From assembly GCA_014773175.1 (NCBI GenBank), contig VXCM01001363.1, forward strand, positions 50,541 through 114,540: 64,000 nucleotides of DNA, read 5' to 3'. The position numbers were made by a program, and so were the translations under genes. The notes below the pieces were generated by a model that had not been told where the DNA came from, did not search any database, and worked only from the letters and a program-made list of their open reading frames with translations. This document shows positions 11,501 through 54,297 of this stretch, in pieces. Numbering within the stretch: position 1 is the first letter of the stretch; every line of letters starts with the position of its first letter. Origin of the DNA: Lucifuga dentata. Taxonomy: Eukaryota > Chordata > Actinopteri > Ophidiiformes > Bythitidae.

Positions 11501-11904
11501 GACTGGATTTCTACTTTCACTCAGTGGAATTATCTAAATAACTTCACAAAGGCAGTAAACCTGCTTTCTAAAACAAACACCACCAACATCTTGAAAGTAG
11601 GATGAGTTCTTCCTCTGCTTTCTGCTTTCAGACACAGAGGCCAGTAGAGATATCCAGTGGGACTTTACTGGACATTTCTTTTCAAAATTAGTATTTTTTT
11701 GGGGTCAGTTTTCAGTATATCAGACATAAAAAAAAAAACTTCTTTGAGAGACAAAAGTACGAGACTGAACTTTAAAGTTGACTGTAGTCTCCCTCTCTCT
11801 CTCCCCAGGCGTTCTTCGGTGGGAAGCTGAAGATCTCTGGTAACATGGGCATGGCTATGAAGCTGCACAACCTCCAGGTAAAACCAGACAAGGCCAAGCT
11901 GTGA
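2358..11904 (+). CDS. scp2: Sterol carrier protein 2 / SCPx, 3' part of gene (five coding exons)
   Basis: Coding exons are 2358-2511, 3270-3366, 4970-5099, 10065-10144 and 11809-11904. All introns are GT-AG and all phases join. The first exon is the end of the peroxisomal 3-oxoacyl-CoA thiolase (SCPx) domain, with [13 protein letters not shown] and [15 protein letters not shown]. The other four encode the SCP2 sterol/lipid-binding domain ([58 protein letters not shown]). The protein ends in AKL, a type-1 peroxisomal targeting signal. In the family, SCPx thiolyses branched-chain acyl-CoAs and bile-acid intermediates, and the SCP2 domain carries lipids and acyl-CoAs. The thiolase exons upstream of LAQC, including the GHPLGATG region, are not in the window, so the gene is partial at its 5' side. 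Teleosts may carry scp2a and scp2b; I cannot tell which this is. Confidence 0.95.
3270..3366 (+). CDS. scp2: scp2 exon: linker and start of SCP2 domain
   Basis: The exon is 97 bp, one nucleotide plus 32 codons, between CTTCTCACAG and GTAAAG. The translation runs [19 protein letters not shown] and then [11 protein letters not shown]. The VPTSSAS linker and KEIEK helix match the vertebrate SCP2 N-terminus. The stretch before VPTSS is shorter than the mammalian one and lacks its RTHQ. Confidence 0.95.
4211..4286 (+). repeat. Left arm of a 76-bp inverted repeat around an scp2 exon
   Basis: Positions 4211-4286 match the reverse complement of 6247-6322 with two mismatches by eye. The arms are in the introns on either side of the exon at 4970-5099. 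Confidence 0.9.
4388..4506. repeat. 14-bp-stem hairpin followed by a ~40-bp tandem duplication
   Basis: TTCAGCAATTTAGA and TCTAAATTGCTGAA form a perfect stem around a 7-nt loop. After it, an AT-rich unit containing TTTAGATTAGGATGTAGGGG occurs twice (about 4427-4463 and 4470-4505). Confidence 0.75.
4970..5099 (+). CDS. scp2: scp2 exon: SCP2 sterol-binding domain core
   Basis: The exon is 130 bp, 43 codons plus one nucleotide, with acceptor TTCTCTGCAG and donor GTACAG. It encodes [17 protein letters not shown] and [12 protein letters not shown], the first strands of the lipid-binding sheet. Skipping it would shift the frame. It sits between the two arms of a 76-bp inverted repeat (4211-4286 and 6247-6322). 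Confidence 0.96.
6247..6322 (-). repeat. Right arm of a 76-bp inverted repeat around an scp2 exon
   Basis: It is the reverse complement of 4211-4286 (74 of 76 positions). No matching sequence continues beyond either arm, so this is not the end of a longer visible repeat. Confidence 0.9.
7010..8012 (+). mobile_element. Internally deleted Tc1-like DNA transposon
   Basis: The left end CAGTGCTGTGAAAAAGTATT and the right end AATACTTTTTCACAGCACTG-like sequence are inverted repeats flanked by TA at 7008-7009 and 8013-8014, the Tc1/mariner target duplication. It is about 1.0 kb, against about 1.6 kb for full members. Inside, 7384-7590 encodes the N-terminal paired-type DNA-binding part of a transposase ([20 protein letters not shown] and [12 protein letters not shown]), then a stop, then broken frames up to a [16 protein letters not shown] block. 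Most of the DDE catalytic domain is missing. It can only have moved with transposase from elsewhere. Confidence 0.9.
7384..7860 (+). pseudogene. Broken Tc1-like transposase
   Basis: The frame starts [20 protein letters not shown] with helix-turn-helix DNA-binding repeats and a GRP-type linker. A TGA follows RAH. Later fragments ([34 protein letters not shown]) continue the protein before a frame change and a deletion. It is not functional. Confidence 0.85.
8726..8748. repeat. (CT)n microsatellite
   Basis: A short CT run followed by CACGCACGCACA in an scp2 intron. Confidence 0.9.
9629..9660. repeat. (TTTC)n-type tract
   Basis: An imperfect TTTC/TTCC run in the large scp2 intron. Confidence 0.85.
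10065..10144 (+). CDS. scp2: scp2 exon: SCP2 domain middle
   Basis: The exon is 80 bp, 2 nt plus 26 codons, with acceptor TTTTTTCCTTAG and donor GTGAGT. It encodes [20 protein letters not shown] and KLNPQT, a strongly conserved part of the family. It lies after an intron of about 5 kb that carries nested transposons. Confidence 0.95.
11809..11904 (+). CDS. scp2: scp2 last coding exon with peroxisomal signal
   Basis: The exon is 96 bp, 31 codons plus TGA, after the acceptor CTCTCTCCCCAG. It encodes [19 protein letters not shown] and ends DKAKL-stop. The AKL tripeptide is a type-1 peroxisomal targeting signal, as in other SCP2 proteins. Confidence 0.96.
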   Translation, partial: AFFGGKLKISGNMGMAMKLHNLQVKPDKAKL

Positions 11905-12376
11905 ACCCCTGAACTGCTTTTTCCATCTTTAAACACGCTTCACTTGGACAACTTAATTCATCATTGCAATGCTCCTATAATAAGTACTTATATAAAGGCT
12001 TGGATCTTGAGTTGCAGGTCGATAAACGTTCAATTCCACCAGCTGTTATGATGTTTAAGCACTCTGAGGTTGTGTATATGTTGTACACACTGTTTGGATC
12101 AAGGTATAACATCTGTAAGTATAATTAACATTTTGAGACATCCAGGAACTATATAATATAATTCATCAAGTATTTAAAAAAAACTGTTGAATTTTTAATA
12201 ATGATTAATAATCTAACATGTTTGATTAATTTTGCATTCAAAACAATGTGCCTCTGATTTCTGTCTATGAAATGACAATATGGTTTAAAAACCAGTGATG
12301 ACACAAGCCATGTTGTTAATTTTATATAGAACACACATCTGTAAATGTGATGTGGAGATGATCTAATTTTGTTTTA

Positions 12377-12382
12377 AATAAA
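12377..12382 (+). promoter_or_regulatory. Candidate polyadenylation signal for scp2
   Basis: An AATAAA hexamer lies about 470 bp after the scp2 stop codon in AT-rich sequence. It is on the right strand and at a plausible 3'-UTR distance. No transcript evidence is available. Confidence 0.35.
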
Positions 12383-15006
12383 TCCTTCGCTGATGAGAAT
12401 AACTTCTGGATCTGGATCTTTAATCATCTCCCCACATAGTTATATTGTGCAAAATGACCCAAGAGTCTTTTGTATTTCACAGTTCTCACATCTGCATCAA
12501 TAAGCAATGGCCATTCTAACAGTTATATTTCACAGAAACCTGTATGAAAGCTTAAGTATTTGAGAACATATCATGCATATTTGAAAAAAGCACTAAAAAC
12601 AGTTTGATATAACAGGAAACACTTTACAGTGCTAGATTATTTACACACACACTCCTTCATGCCTGGCTTGTAACTACAGTATATTTCTCTACTAGTTTTC
12701 ACTTGTTAAAATTCAGAATTCAATTTTCTGTTTTTGTTTCTGTCTCTGCACGACTTCAGTCTTTCCCCCACATTTTTCTATTTATTTTTGATTTGATCCT
12801 GGACTGTCCCTGTTAGCTTGCCCCCTTCANCCTTCTGCCCAATCCAGCCTACATTTCTAATTCCTCTAGTTAAGTCCCCAGCCAACCCCCACCCCATCCT
12901 ACTGCCAGGTGGCCATGCCAACTGGTGATACACAGTGGCTGCACGAGGCTGCAGCATCCCACTGACCATTGCTAGTGGCCTTATAGGTCCTTGAGAGATT
13001 AGCTGTTAGCAGCTATGATGGGGAGATGAGAGAAAATATCATGAGAGGTGGACTGGTGTTAGAGGAGCGTTTCTGGTTGGGCGCCATGTTCAGATGTAGG
13101 GAATGCCTGTGTGAGGGGATCTGGAGGATGCTGGGTTTGGTTGCTCAGCCTGCAGCCTCAAGAAAAGTGTTTGCACTTTACATTCCAGTAACAGTGGGGT
13201 AATAAAAACATGGTAATCATGTGGTAACACTCTAGTAGTTACAGAGGTAATAACCAGGTAATGTCTTTGAATATTACCTGCTATAACCTGATTGTTATAA
13301 GCAGATGAGCTGTATAACCTTCCTTCAGATGTTTTTCCTCATTCTTACCTCCTTTTGTCCTGTTATCTCACCATAACAAAAGTGAACCCTTGCCAAATTG
13401 TTTTCTTTGTTGTTACCAAGATATTATGTTTATTATTTCCTACCTCTAACTGGCAGGATATTACNCCCCTTGTTTATTAATATGTTTTCTTTAAATCAGT
13501 ATTTTATAAGTGGAGACTCTGAGACAAAATGACAAAATCCCTATAGAAATCCACAAATCCTTTAACTAGCCTTTCAGCATTTGTCTGCTCCTGTCTGCTG
13601 CACAACAAGCTTGCCTGATTCCTGCAAATATGGCATTTTCAGTGTAGCAATTCAGCTCTGGCCTGGTGTGTCCAAGGTTATGGTTTATGGCTTCTTAAGT
13701 GAAAACATACTTACAGGTGTGTACAGAGCTAGATTGTGTCTAATGGAGACTAGGTAGAAAAGAAAAACATGGAATGTGGCATTTTCTCTTGTGGCTTTGG
13801 GACATAAAAGATATCTGACTCATAGAATGACAAAGGAATAGGTATGATTATGTTACATCAAAGTTATGTAAAAAATTTCACATTGCATATTTCTGCCTGG
13901 TTGTTTGGACTTTTGTTGGGTTTTCAGTCTTTTCACACTGTAAGTGAAAAAGTAAATATATGTCATCATGCGTATTGAATTGGTTTGTTTTTGATTGTGC
14001 TGTTGATGGACATTGTCCCAGAATGCAGCGCAAAAAGGAAATGAAGGAACTACTCACAGTTAGGAAAATAAATAAAGGAGGTGAGACAGCTGCAAGAAGA
14101 TCTTTGGGAAAAGCAAATGGAATCTCTCTCTCTCAAAAAAAAAATCATTTTCAACTTTATAAAATAACTTTCCAAATGTGCAGTTTGATAGACATCCATT
14201 AGTGCAAGAATAGTGTTATATCCTATAAGAAGTTAATAAAAGTGTACTATGTTTATTTTATTGCATACTAACTGCAAATACAATATACGAGGACGTAGTT
14301 TATGCTCTATACTAAATCTTTTTTCTTTCATCTTCTTTCATTTAATAAGTGCTGATTGTTTTATATAATGGCAATAATGCATTTTCACTCCTCTACCTTT
14401 TCCTTTTTTTTTTTTTTTAACTTTCAGAACACATCATGCATCACTTCTTATTCTATCTGGATATTTAATAATATAACGTTGTGAATGCATGTAAATTTAA
14501 GTTTCTCCACTTTCAAAACTTTGTGGTCTGCATCAGAAGATGAATGGTGGTCGTCATCTCTTTCAAGTGTAAAACACTGTGTTCCTTTTGCTCATACCTG
14601 AGACAAACATGGCACACACCATGCGGTACGTATGCCTGACAGATGAAACTGTATAATTCAGGCCATGCTACTGATAAATGCAGCACTTCTGAAGGTTCTA
14701 TCCTCCCACACTCTGTTCCACCTTTCCACATCATTTGGTCATTATTTGTCACCGACTAAACCATACTTCCTGTAATTTGTGTTTCTCCGGTATTTCCAGC
14801 CCAGTTGCAGCTCCAGCTCCAAGGCTGTTCCTGTTTTTCTTGATCAGTAGCTCCTAATAGTTGGTTTTGTAATTTTGCTTTCAGTCAACTATCAATGTGT
14901 GAAATAAGACCTAAAGAAATTTCTGTAATTGTTATGGTATATGTTGTGCAAATAATTTAGCTTTTTTTTGTAGCTCACAAAGTACTTTTAGATTCAAATT
15001 CAGATT

Positions 15007-15012
15007 TTATTT
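15007..15012 (-). promoter_or_regulatory. Candidate polyadenylation signal for slc1a7
   Basis: AATAAA on the minus strand lies about 1.1 kb after the slc1a7 stop. It is only a hexamer match, and it sits inside a retroposon-tail-like sequence. Confidence 0.2.
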
Positions 15013-16142
15013 GTTCGCATGTTGCTATGAATGGTGATGAACATACAGTATCTTCAAACTTAATAAAAAGCAACAGCGTTCCCTTAAAGCACTGCAAAAA
15101 TTAAATATACCTACAGTATTAATGTAACTCTAAAGGTTACACAACTGGAGGTTCTCCAGAAAGTCAAGCAACCTTCAGGATTGCTTGAATGAAAAAAATA
15201 TATATAAAATATATGTGCCTGTCTGATGTGTTTGTGTCCCCTGGATCTGGCCCTGCTGTTTCTACCAAGTGGTGTGAAGTTAAGATTATTCCAATTCATG
15301 TTTCATTAATCAAAATCAAAAAGAATCAAGGTTTGTGTGGCTGTGAGTGCCTCACATTTTCTGTTAAGAAAACTCCAACATCATTTAAAAAGATGAAATT
15401 TCTTAACCTCAAACTAATTTCTTTGTTGGACCTTGAACATTTTTTTCTTGTGGTTCAGTTGCTCTCCACTTTCATTGTGTGTAACAATGTAAGATATATG
15501 AAAGCAACAGTGCTGTTTTAGAGAGTCAGTGAATCTTTTGTAAAAGTCCTCATGTGCTCATAACCTCACCACAGAGGATTTCAGTCAACAATTGTCCAAA
15601 ATTTCCAAAGAAACAAAAAGAGCACAATACAAAAACCCCAACCAATGTTATGATAAAAACACACAAGAACATCACAATTAAGAAAAATACATTTGAGTGG
15701 ATGCTTCCTGTTTCTTCCACCACTCACTGATGAATAGAATCCTTTAGTTACATCGTATATCAGCTAATGTAGACTCCATTTCAATCTGGCTCACAGATGT
15801 TGGAAGATTTTAGTATAGTTTCAGATGGAAAACTGAAGCTCTGGTGTCATATTTTTGTTGATGTGGAATTTCTTTCAGCCCATTTAACTGTCACTGCTGG
15901 TGTCAAATAATAAATCTCTGATAAGTATGTACACACATAAACATACACAAGTGCTGGTCATTACTTAAGTTAAAAACTGTCTTTTCTTCCTGGGTTATCT
16001 GCATTCATCCGCTCTGGGCCATTCTCCTTCCTGGAGGGAAAGCACTTCTGCACTTTATCACTTCTTCTCTCCAATCTGCCCTCCTCTCCTTCTGACCCTG
16101 CAGCTGCAGATGTGCCAAAACCTGCTTGCGGGGCCGCATCTT

Positions 16143-47765
<31,623 letters not shown>

Positions 47766-48344
47766 CCTCCTTCTCCTCCTCCTCCTGCTTGTCCTGGTCC
47801 CAANNNNNNCCCCCCCCCCCAACCCTCTTATTCAGCCATATAGAAGGAGCTAACAGCCTGCACACTGAATAAAGCAGGAGTGGAAACACCAGGTCGGGAT
47901 AAATAGATGCGAGCAGAGGAGAGACAGATGAAAGAGGAGATAGATGAGACAAAGAGAAATTAGAAAAAAAATGACTTCAGAGTGGAAAATTGTAGAAAGG
48001 GATTTGGCAGTGGGAAGTGGAAAATAAAACTGAAAAGGTCAAAGGTCCAAATATGAAGCAGTTTCTCTTTCTCCCCTCCGAGATGCTCCTTGGTTATTCC
48101 ACATGAGATGAAGAGTACACACTGGACTCTGTCTCTTGACTCTCTGACTCTTTGTTAGTTGCCTCCCTCTCTCACTCTGCCCCCTACAAATTCCCGGTGT
48201 GGCCAACAGGGGGCTCTGTGACAGCTGGCGGTATTGTCATCAGGGTTAATACTGCCGATCCTATTAGGCCGTGCTGCACGACTGAGATGTAAGACTGGAT
48301 TAGAGAGCTTTCTGAACAATTGGTCAGTGGATTGTTCCAGACTT

Positions 48345-48366
48345 CCAAAAAAAAAAAAAAAAAAAN

Positions 48367-48426
<60 letters not shown>
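48345..48426. repeat. Poly-A plus (CTAT)n with an N between
   Basis: A runs (48345-48365), an N at 48366, then CTAT units to 48426. It lies about 600 bp upstream of the slc1a7 start codon. Confidence 0.95.
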
Positions 48427-48427
<1 letters not shown>

Positions 48428-49599
48428 CCACACCATGTCACAAGTCACTAATATTCACTTACAGTGGGTGCAGAAACACATTATCAGTATTTTCTGTATG
48501 TCCTATGATAATTTGAATTTCTAGCAGAATCACTTTTTAACAACTGGAGAGCAAAGTAAAAAGACGGGGACATTTCTTTCATGCATAAAACATGAGTGTA
48601 CCGAACACATCTGCATAATGTTCGTGCTGTAGGTGCAGTATGTGCAAATACTTCCATGTGCACAAAAGCCAGCACATCTGCAATTTATGTGTATATTACA
48701 CATTTATTCTACAGTGCACTGCACACAGAGCCCCTTCAATCATCTAGAGCTGGCAAGGCAGCCAAAAAGCCAAATGTGAAGCCAGCCAAGAGACTTTTAC
48801 GTGATTTCTTAACATTAGTCAAGGGCCACACATTAGTCAATATATTAATGGATGACAGCTACATATGCGTGTAATTGTAATGTCATACAAACGTAATGTT
48901 CTTACATGCATTCACATGTCTGACACATTAATGAAGACACATTAATGTGTCATGGTGTTCTGGACATTATCTGATTGAGATGTATCATGAAAGCTACAGT
49001 AAGATGGAAATGGAGCCTATCCTATAGATTCTATCTTCAGCTGATAAAGACTCTGTGTGTGTGTATGTGTGTCTGTCTGCCTGTGTAAACAATGGGCCAT
49101 ACAAACAGCAGATGTTGGATTATTATCCACAGATCCAAAGTCAGCATTTACTCGTCTACATCAGAAGCACACAAAGAGCTTTATTAGTCTGTAAACCTCA
49201 AATAAAATGTGTTATTACAGGTTGGGACCCTTTCAGATTAAATACTCAGGGTCCCACAGGGGCTTTAATCCAGCCTTGCTGCTATCACCCACATTGTCTA
49301 TGTAACGAATGTGCAAAGGTTCTGAGTGAATCATGATTGTCCGCTGCATTTGACATATAATTCTTTATCTGTTTCAGCCAGACGGTTTGATTCTGGATCA
49401 GACAGTTCAGATAGTTTTTATAAACTGTGTAAAATCATATTTGTATAGCAATAAAAACATAAAACTATCTACAAAAACTGGCAGTAAACAATGATTTATT
49501 GACAATGTTTTATGTACTTCGTGATTGATCACATTTTTAGTAGTATTTTTGTCATAACATTGCTCTGACATTTCTGCATTTTTTCCATGACCTTTGTGT

Positions 49600-49680
49600 T
49601 ACCTGAACAATTTTTGGAAAAAGAATTTCCCTTTGCGATAAATAAAGCTTTATCTCATCTCATCTCATCTCACCTCCTCA
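49600..49680 (+). repeat. LINE-like 3' tail
   Basis: GAATTTCCCTTTGCGATAAA-TAAAG followed by repeated CTCAT units is typical of the 3' end of fish RTE- or L2-type LINEs, recognised from memory. Confidence 0.5.
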
Positions 49681-50106
49681 TCTCCTACCACCCAGTGCAT
49701 GGTGGGATAGTTGATCTTTTAGCTTAGAGGGAATAAAAAGGGTTTCTCTGTTATGTCTCTTATGAGTCAGAAGAAATTAAGAAGGTGTGTTATAAATAGG
49801 TAGCGTACTTTTTAAATTAGCTTCGATCCTCTGCCACTGCATCTCTAAACCTTTAGTTTCCATTCAGTGAAATCACCTTTGACTCACAATCAATTTTGTG
49901 CACTTTCTATGAAAAAGAAAATCATGTCCTTCATGAAATGTGAAGCTTTCATCGAAACAGAGGGATGACCACAGCATGGTCAGATTCTTGTGAGTGAATT
50001 GTGAACCGCAGTGTGATTGATGAAAGCAGCAAGGTCTTTTCTAACAATGAAACTGCAGTGATTAATACAGGATTTTGTGAGTCACCAAAACACAAATGGA
50101 GAAGAA

Positions 50107-50109
<3 letters not shown>

Positions 50110-50140
<31 letters not shown>
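50110..50140. repeat. (CT)n microsatellite
   Basis: A CT run of about 31 bp just before MITE copy D. Confidence 0.95.
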
Positions 50141-50144
<4 letters not shown>

Positions 50145-50214
50145 AATAGATACCGTACCTAAAGACTGTTTTGTTCATCCTTTGCTTACTAAGATTAAAA
50201 GCTGAAATGGGACC

Positions 50215-50586
50215 TGCATTACTGTCAACCATTTTCTAAAATATACTACTGGAGCTGTACAATTTAGATTTGTTTTTCCTACCTTCCAGACTGTCATTGG
50301 TTCCAGGTGATTTTTGTACGCTATTAAAATCAACTCGTAGAGGATAAGTAATCCATTACAGCATACCAAACTTATCTTTTTGACATTGCCTTTTAAATTC
50401 ATATGTATGTAACAGGCGAAACATTGAATTTTAAGGTGTATGTATCCTGAACATTTGATTTTGAAAGATTAGGAGATTTGGCAAAATAACACGAAAAGCT
50501 AAAATAAGGTTTTATGTTTTGGAAAATGTTTGGCAGTAAGTATTTATTGGGCTCAAACATGCAAAATCACCAGTATGGTTCTTTAA
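50215..50586. mobile_element. TTAA-flanked MITE, copy D (left end lost)
   Basis: The right end is ACCAGTATGGTTCTTTAA with GGGCTCAAACATGCAAAA inside it. The interior shares CTACCTTCCAGACTGTCATT and GGCGAAACATTGAATTTTAA with copies B and F. The left TIR is eroded. Confidence 0.75.
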
Positions 50587-53078
50587 CATGCATCTGAAGA
50601 CGTGTAAGTTTGATATGTTACGACTGATTAATGGCATTTGTTTCCATTGCTATGACAAATTAAATGCAATGTGGTAAAGTTTGTTTTATGTTAAATGCAT
50701 TTGATGGATATCTGATGAGCTGCTAATGTAAAACAAACTTTACAGCAGTTGTGGTTAAGCGTTACCACATGCAATAAGCTCCAGTTCCAGATCAATCACT
50801 ACAATAGATTGTTTCGTGGTTGGTTGAGTAGTTAGTGCAGATCATTTTCACACACAAATGAACCACTCCACAGTGTCATTGGAATCAGACCACTTCCACT
50901 TGGTGGTCATGGTTCACTGTCAATGCTGTGTTCACATTTGCCCAAACAAACTGAACTTAAGTGGGAAATGCTCCAGGGTCCAAAACAAATGCTCAAAATC
51001 AACTAGGTGTAAAAATGCCCTGACTTTTTTTTAATGTAATATTTTCAAACTACCTTGGTGTATAAATTGTACTATATAAATAACCTTGCTTTACTTTGCA
51101 TTAGCTGAAATTAAATAAAAAATTAAAAACTCCTCTCAAAAATCTCATCACCTTTGCATCTTTTCATTGACCATACACAAGAAGTTGAAGGACAAATAAA
51201 AAGTCAGAAAATAAACTACCTCAAAACTCTTCAAAAAGTCTTGCAGAATATCCCTATACTGTCTTTGTTGTGAATTAAAAATCTAGAATTCGATGATTAA
51301 CATGATCTGTCTCTCTGCTCTGAGAGGTCAAGATGACTAAATCATCCCTGGAGCAAACAGCCTTACACATTCCAATGTCTTACTGGACCACAAATTATTT
51401 ATATTTTATACTTTATCTTATGTAGGAAATTTATGAATACAATCAAGTGCACAAATGTTACAAATAATTAAATCATTAATCATATTTTTTCCTGAGATAT
51501 TCAGTTCTGTTTGTAAAACAGCCAGAATTGTTCTTTTGTATTTGTATCACAACACCAGCACATATCCGTTAGATCACATGTATTTTAGTGGTCAATTTAC
51601 AACACGTTGCTAAAATAAAAAAACGAAGGTTTGACTTATTACCGCTTCAGGCTGCCTCCCAAGAAAAAATCTCAAAAATATGCCTGGAAATTTTGACTTT
51701 GGGTTAGCATAACATTAATACAACAAACAAGAAATGGAAGAAGACAAGAAATGTCCATCAGGGGAACAAACCTGAGCTCCTCTGTGATGCATGGACAGCT
51801 GATGGACAAAGAAAGGAAGAAACTATATTATGCAGAAGATGATAAAAATCAAGAGGAAGAGGAAGAAAAGTGAAAGACCCCAAATGTTCTCTACAAGTCT
51901 GACACACCCCTGTGTTCCATCAATGTATTACAACAATGATTACAACCCAAATACTGCAATCAGCCTGTTTTCATTTCTATCAGCAACACACGGGGAAACT
52001 AGACTTTCCTATTATGTTAACATGCATTCACGTGATGGATGATATTGCTCTAACTGTAATCCCAGATTCCATAGCTGCTCTGTTACTACTATGTAATCCC
52101 TGACTGGATTTTAGGATGGCGGGTAAAGATATGGACTCAGACACGATGAGGTTGTGGGAAATACTTAAGAAACCATAAAGGAAATACATTTTAAAGGCAT
52201 TACACTCCAGTAGATAATGTGACAATAAGAAAGAGTGTGTGGTGTCGTAGCTATTGTCTCTGTGCTGCATGCAGAGTGGTCACCATCATCTGTCATGTGG
52301 CACAGCACAGTGATGGAGGATGTTTACCAGTGATTCTCTGTGTGCTGATCAGAGAGGAAAGAGCAATGAGCAATCGTGGAGGAGGGGAACCGAGGGCTGG
52401 GGCTGGGGGTGGGTGTCACAGTCAGAGGTCATGGCTGTGATCCTTCACCTCTCACATCAACACTTTCATGAATGAACAAGAGATGAAGGATGAGCTCAGT
52501 CCCATATGTTCAATGTGTGTGAGTGTGGTGAATGTGTGTAAGGGTGTTTTTGCGTGTGCTTGTGTGTGTGAGTTCTCTCCACCAGTTTCTCCACAATCCC
52601 TGCCACTGTCAAATAATCTCCTTTCTTCTGCCAATTTTTTTTCCCCTGTTTCTGGATTGGACAGGCAGAGATAATCTGGGATTAAAGCAAGCAGTCAGGT
52701 CTAGTTTGCTCCTCATTCATTTAGATGGACAGACGTGTTCAACATCCACAGGCTGTGTACTTCATCATATTCCAGTAAATGCCATCTGAGGGAAAATTTC
52801 CAAATCTTAGTGAAAGCTAAACTGAATGCAAGAAAAAAATGCTTTTGTTGTCTACAATTTATTCTTGTTTCTGTTCAGACATGCAGCATCTCAACATTTT
52901 GTTCCCTTAGCAACAGTTTTGCTTTTGACTTTATGATGATAAAGATCAGATCTTCGGGAAAAAAGATTGTCCTTGATTAACTCTAATGTACATCTTAGTC
53001 GCTTGGCTCATGGGTCAGATTTACACACGTGTGTTCTTTTATTCACTCTGCCTTTTAGACAGAGAAAATGTGTTGATT

Positions 53079-53219
53079 TATACATTTGAGCCCAATATAT
53101 AAATCCTGCATACAAGTTACATTACCCCAAGCATTTTCCAAACCACAAAACAGCAAATTTGTTTTTGCATTATTTTCTCAAATCCCTGATTCTTTCAAAA
53201 TCAAATGTTCAATCAAATA
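53079..53219. mobile_element. TTAA-flanked MITE, partial copy G
   Basis: ACATTTGAGCCCAATATATA and CTTTCAAAATCAAATGTTCA match one arm of the family. No right arm was found before copy E starts. Confidence 0.55.
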
Positions 53220-53342
53220 TTTCCATGTTTCTCATGTATGTAAAATGTATGTGGTTTCTGAATGTCAAAAAACGTTTAACAACATTTAACATTTTCATGA
53301 CTTCAGATTGGAGAAACTCTCCATGAAAACATACATTGTGCT

Positions 53343-54297
53343 TTAAATGACCTACCAGTGATTTTGCATGTTTAAACCTAATAAATACTATGCACCATTT
53401 TCCAAAACATAAAGCCATACTTTAGTTTTCTTGTTATTTTGCCAAATCTTTCAAAATCAAATGTTCAGGTGATACACCCACCTTAAAATTTAATGATTTG
53501 CCTGCTCACATGTACAATGGGATCCAAAAGTCTGAAACCACATGCAAAATCTGTGACATTTTCCATGTAAATCTGGAAATAACAGAAAGTTCTGACATCA
53601 CAAGAAGCTCTTTGGAACATTGTCAGATCATGCTGGGATAACTTGGATCATCAGGTTTTGCACAAACTTGTGGAGTCCATGCCAGCTGGAGTGATGCTGT
53701 CATTAAAGCAGAAGGGGGTATACCAAATACTAAGATATTCTAATTCATGTATATTTTTCAAAGATTTAACTTTTCACTCAAATTGTTAAGATGATATTAT
53801 TATTTGTAATGAAAAATCTTGTATTAAATTCAAAAAGAATGCAANTCAAATTGTTAAGATGATATTATTATTTGTAATGAAAAATCTTGTATTAAATTCA
53901 AAAAGAATGCAAAATAGAAGTATTTTCACAGTGGTCTCAGACTTTTGGACCCCTGCATGTCTGAATGTAAGGCATGGCCATTTTTAAATTCTCGGTAAAA
54001 GCGGTCTTTTCTTGGAACTATATACCCTCTACCAGTTAAAATAAGTAACCTCTACAAAAAATAAGAACATTTGGTTCACTGTAATGGATTACTTGTTGCA
54101 AGCATGCTTTAAGGCTCTACAAGTTGATTTTTACAGCGTACTGGAATGAACTGAAACCAGTGGCAGATCTGGAAGGTAGGAAAAACAAATCTAATATATA
54201 TCTCTCTGGTTGTATGTTTTAGAAAATGATTTGTAACATGTATCCGGGTTGTATTTATTGGGTTCAAACATGCAAAATCACTGGTATGCTCCTTTAA
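53343..54297. mobile_element. TTAA-flanked MITE, copy E, with a nested Tc1-like insertion
   Basis: It begins TTAAATGACCTACCAGTGAT and ends CACTGGTATGCTCCTTTAA. A separate element at 53515-53955 splits it. The right half is repeated at 54609-54950 by the 653-bp tandem duplication. Confidence 0.75.
53515..53955 (+). mobile_element. Truncated Tc1-like transposon nested in MITE copy E
   Basis: The ends CAATGGGATCCAAAAGTCTG and CAGACTTTTGGACCCCTG are inverted repeats. TA precedes the left end. The interior translates to HKLVESMPAGVMLSLKQKGV, the C-terminal end of a Tc1-type transposase. A 66-bp stretch on either side of the N at 53845 is identical and is probably an assembly duplicate. Confidence 0.75.

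Larger units (their letters stand above)
11905..16142. other. Tail-to-tail intergenic region between scp2 and slc1a7
   Basis: No coding exon is recognised on either strand. In particular there is no leucine-rich-repeat sequence that would suggest podn. It should contain both 3' UTRs. Ns at 12830 and 13465 mark ambiguous positions. Confidence 0.7.

Noticed and set aside
52219..52674. Several overlapping short frames in a GC-richer patch
   Set aside because: No domain, and no splice sites consistent with a neighbouring gene.
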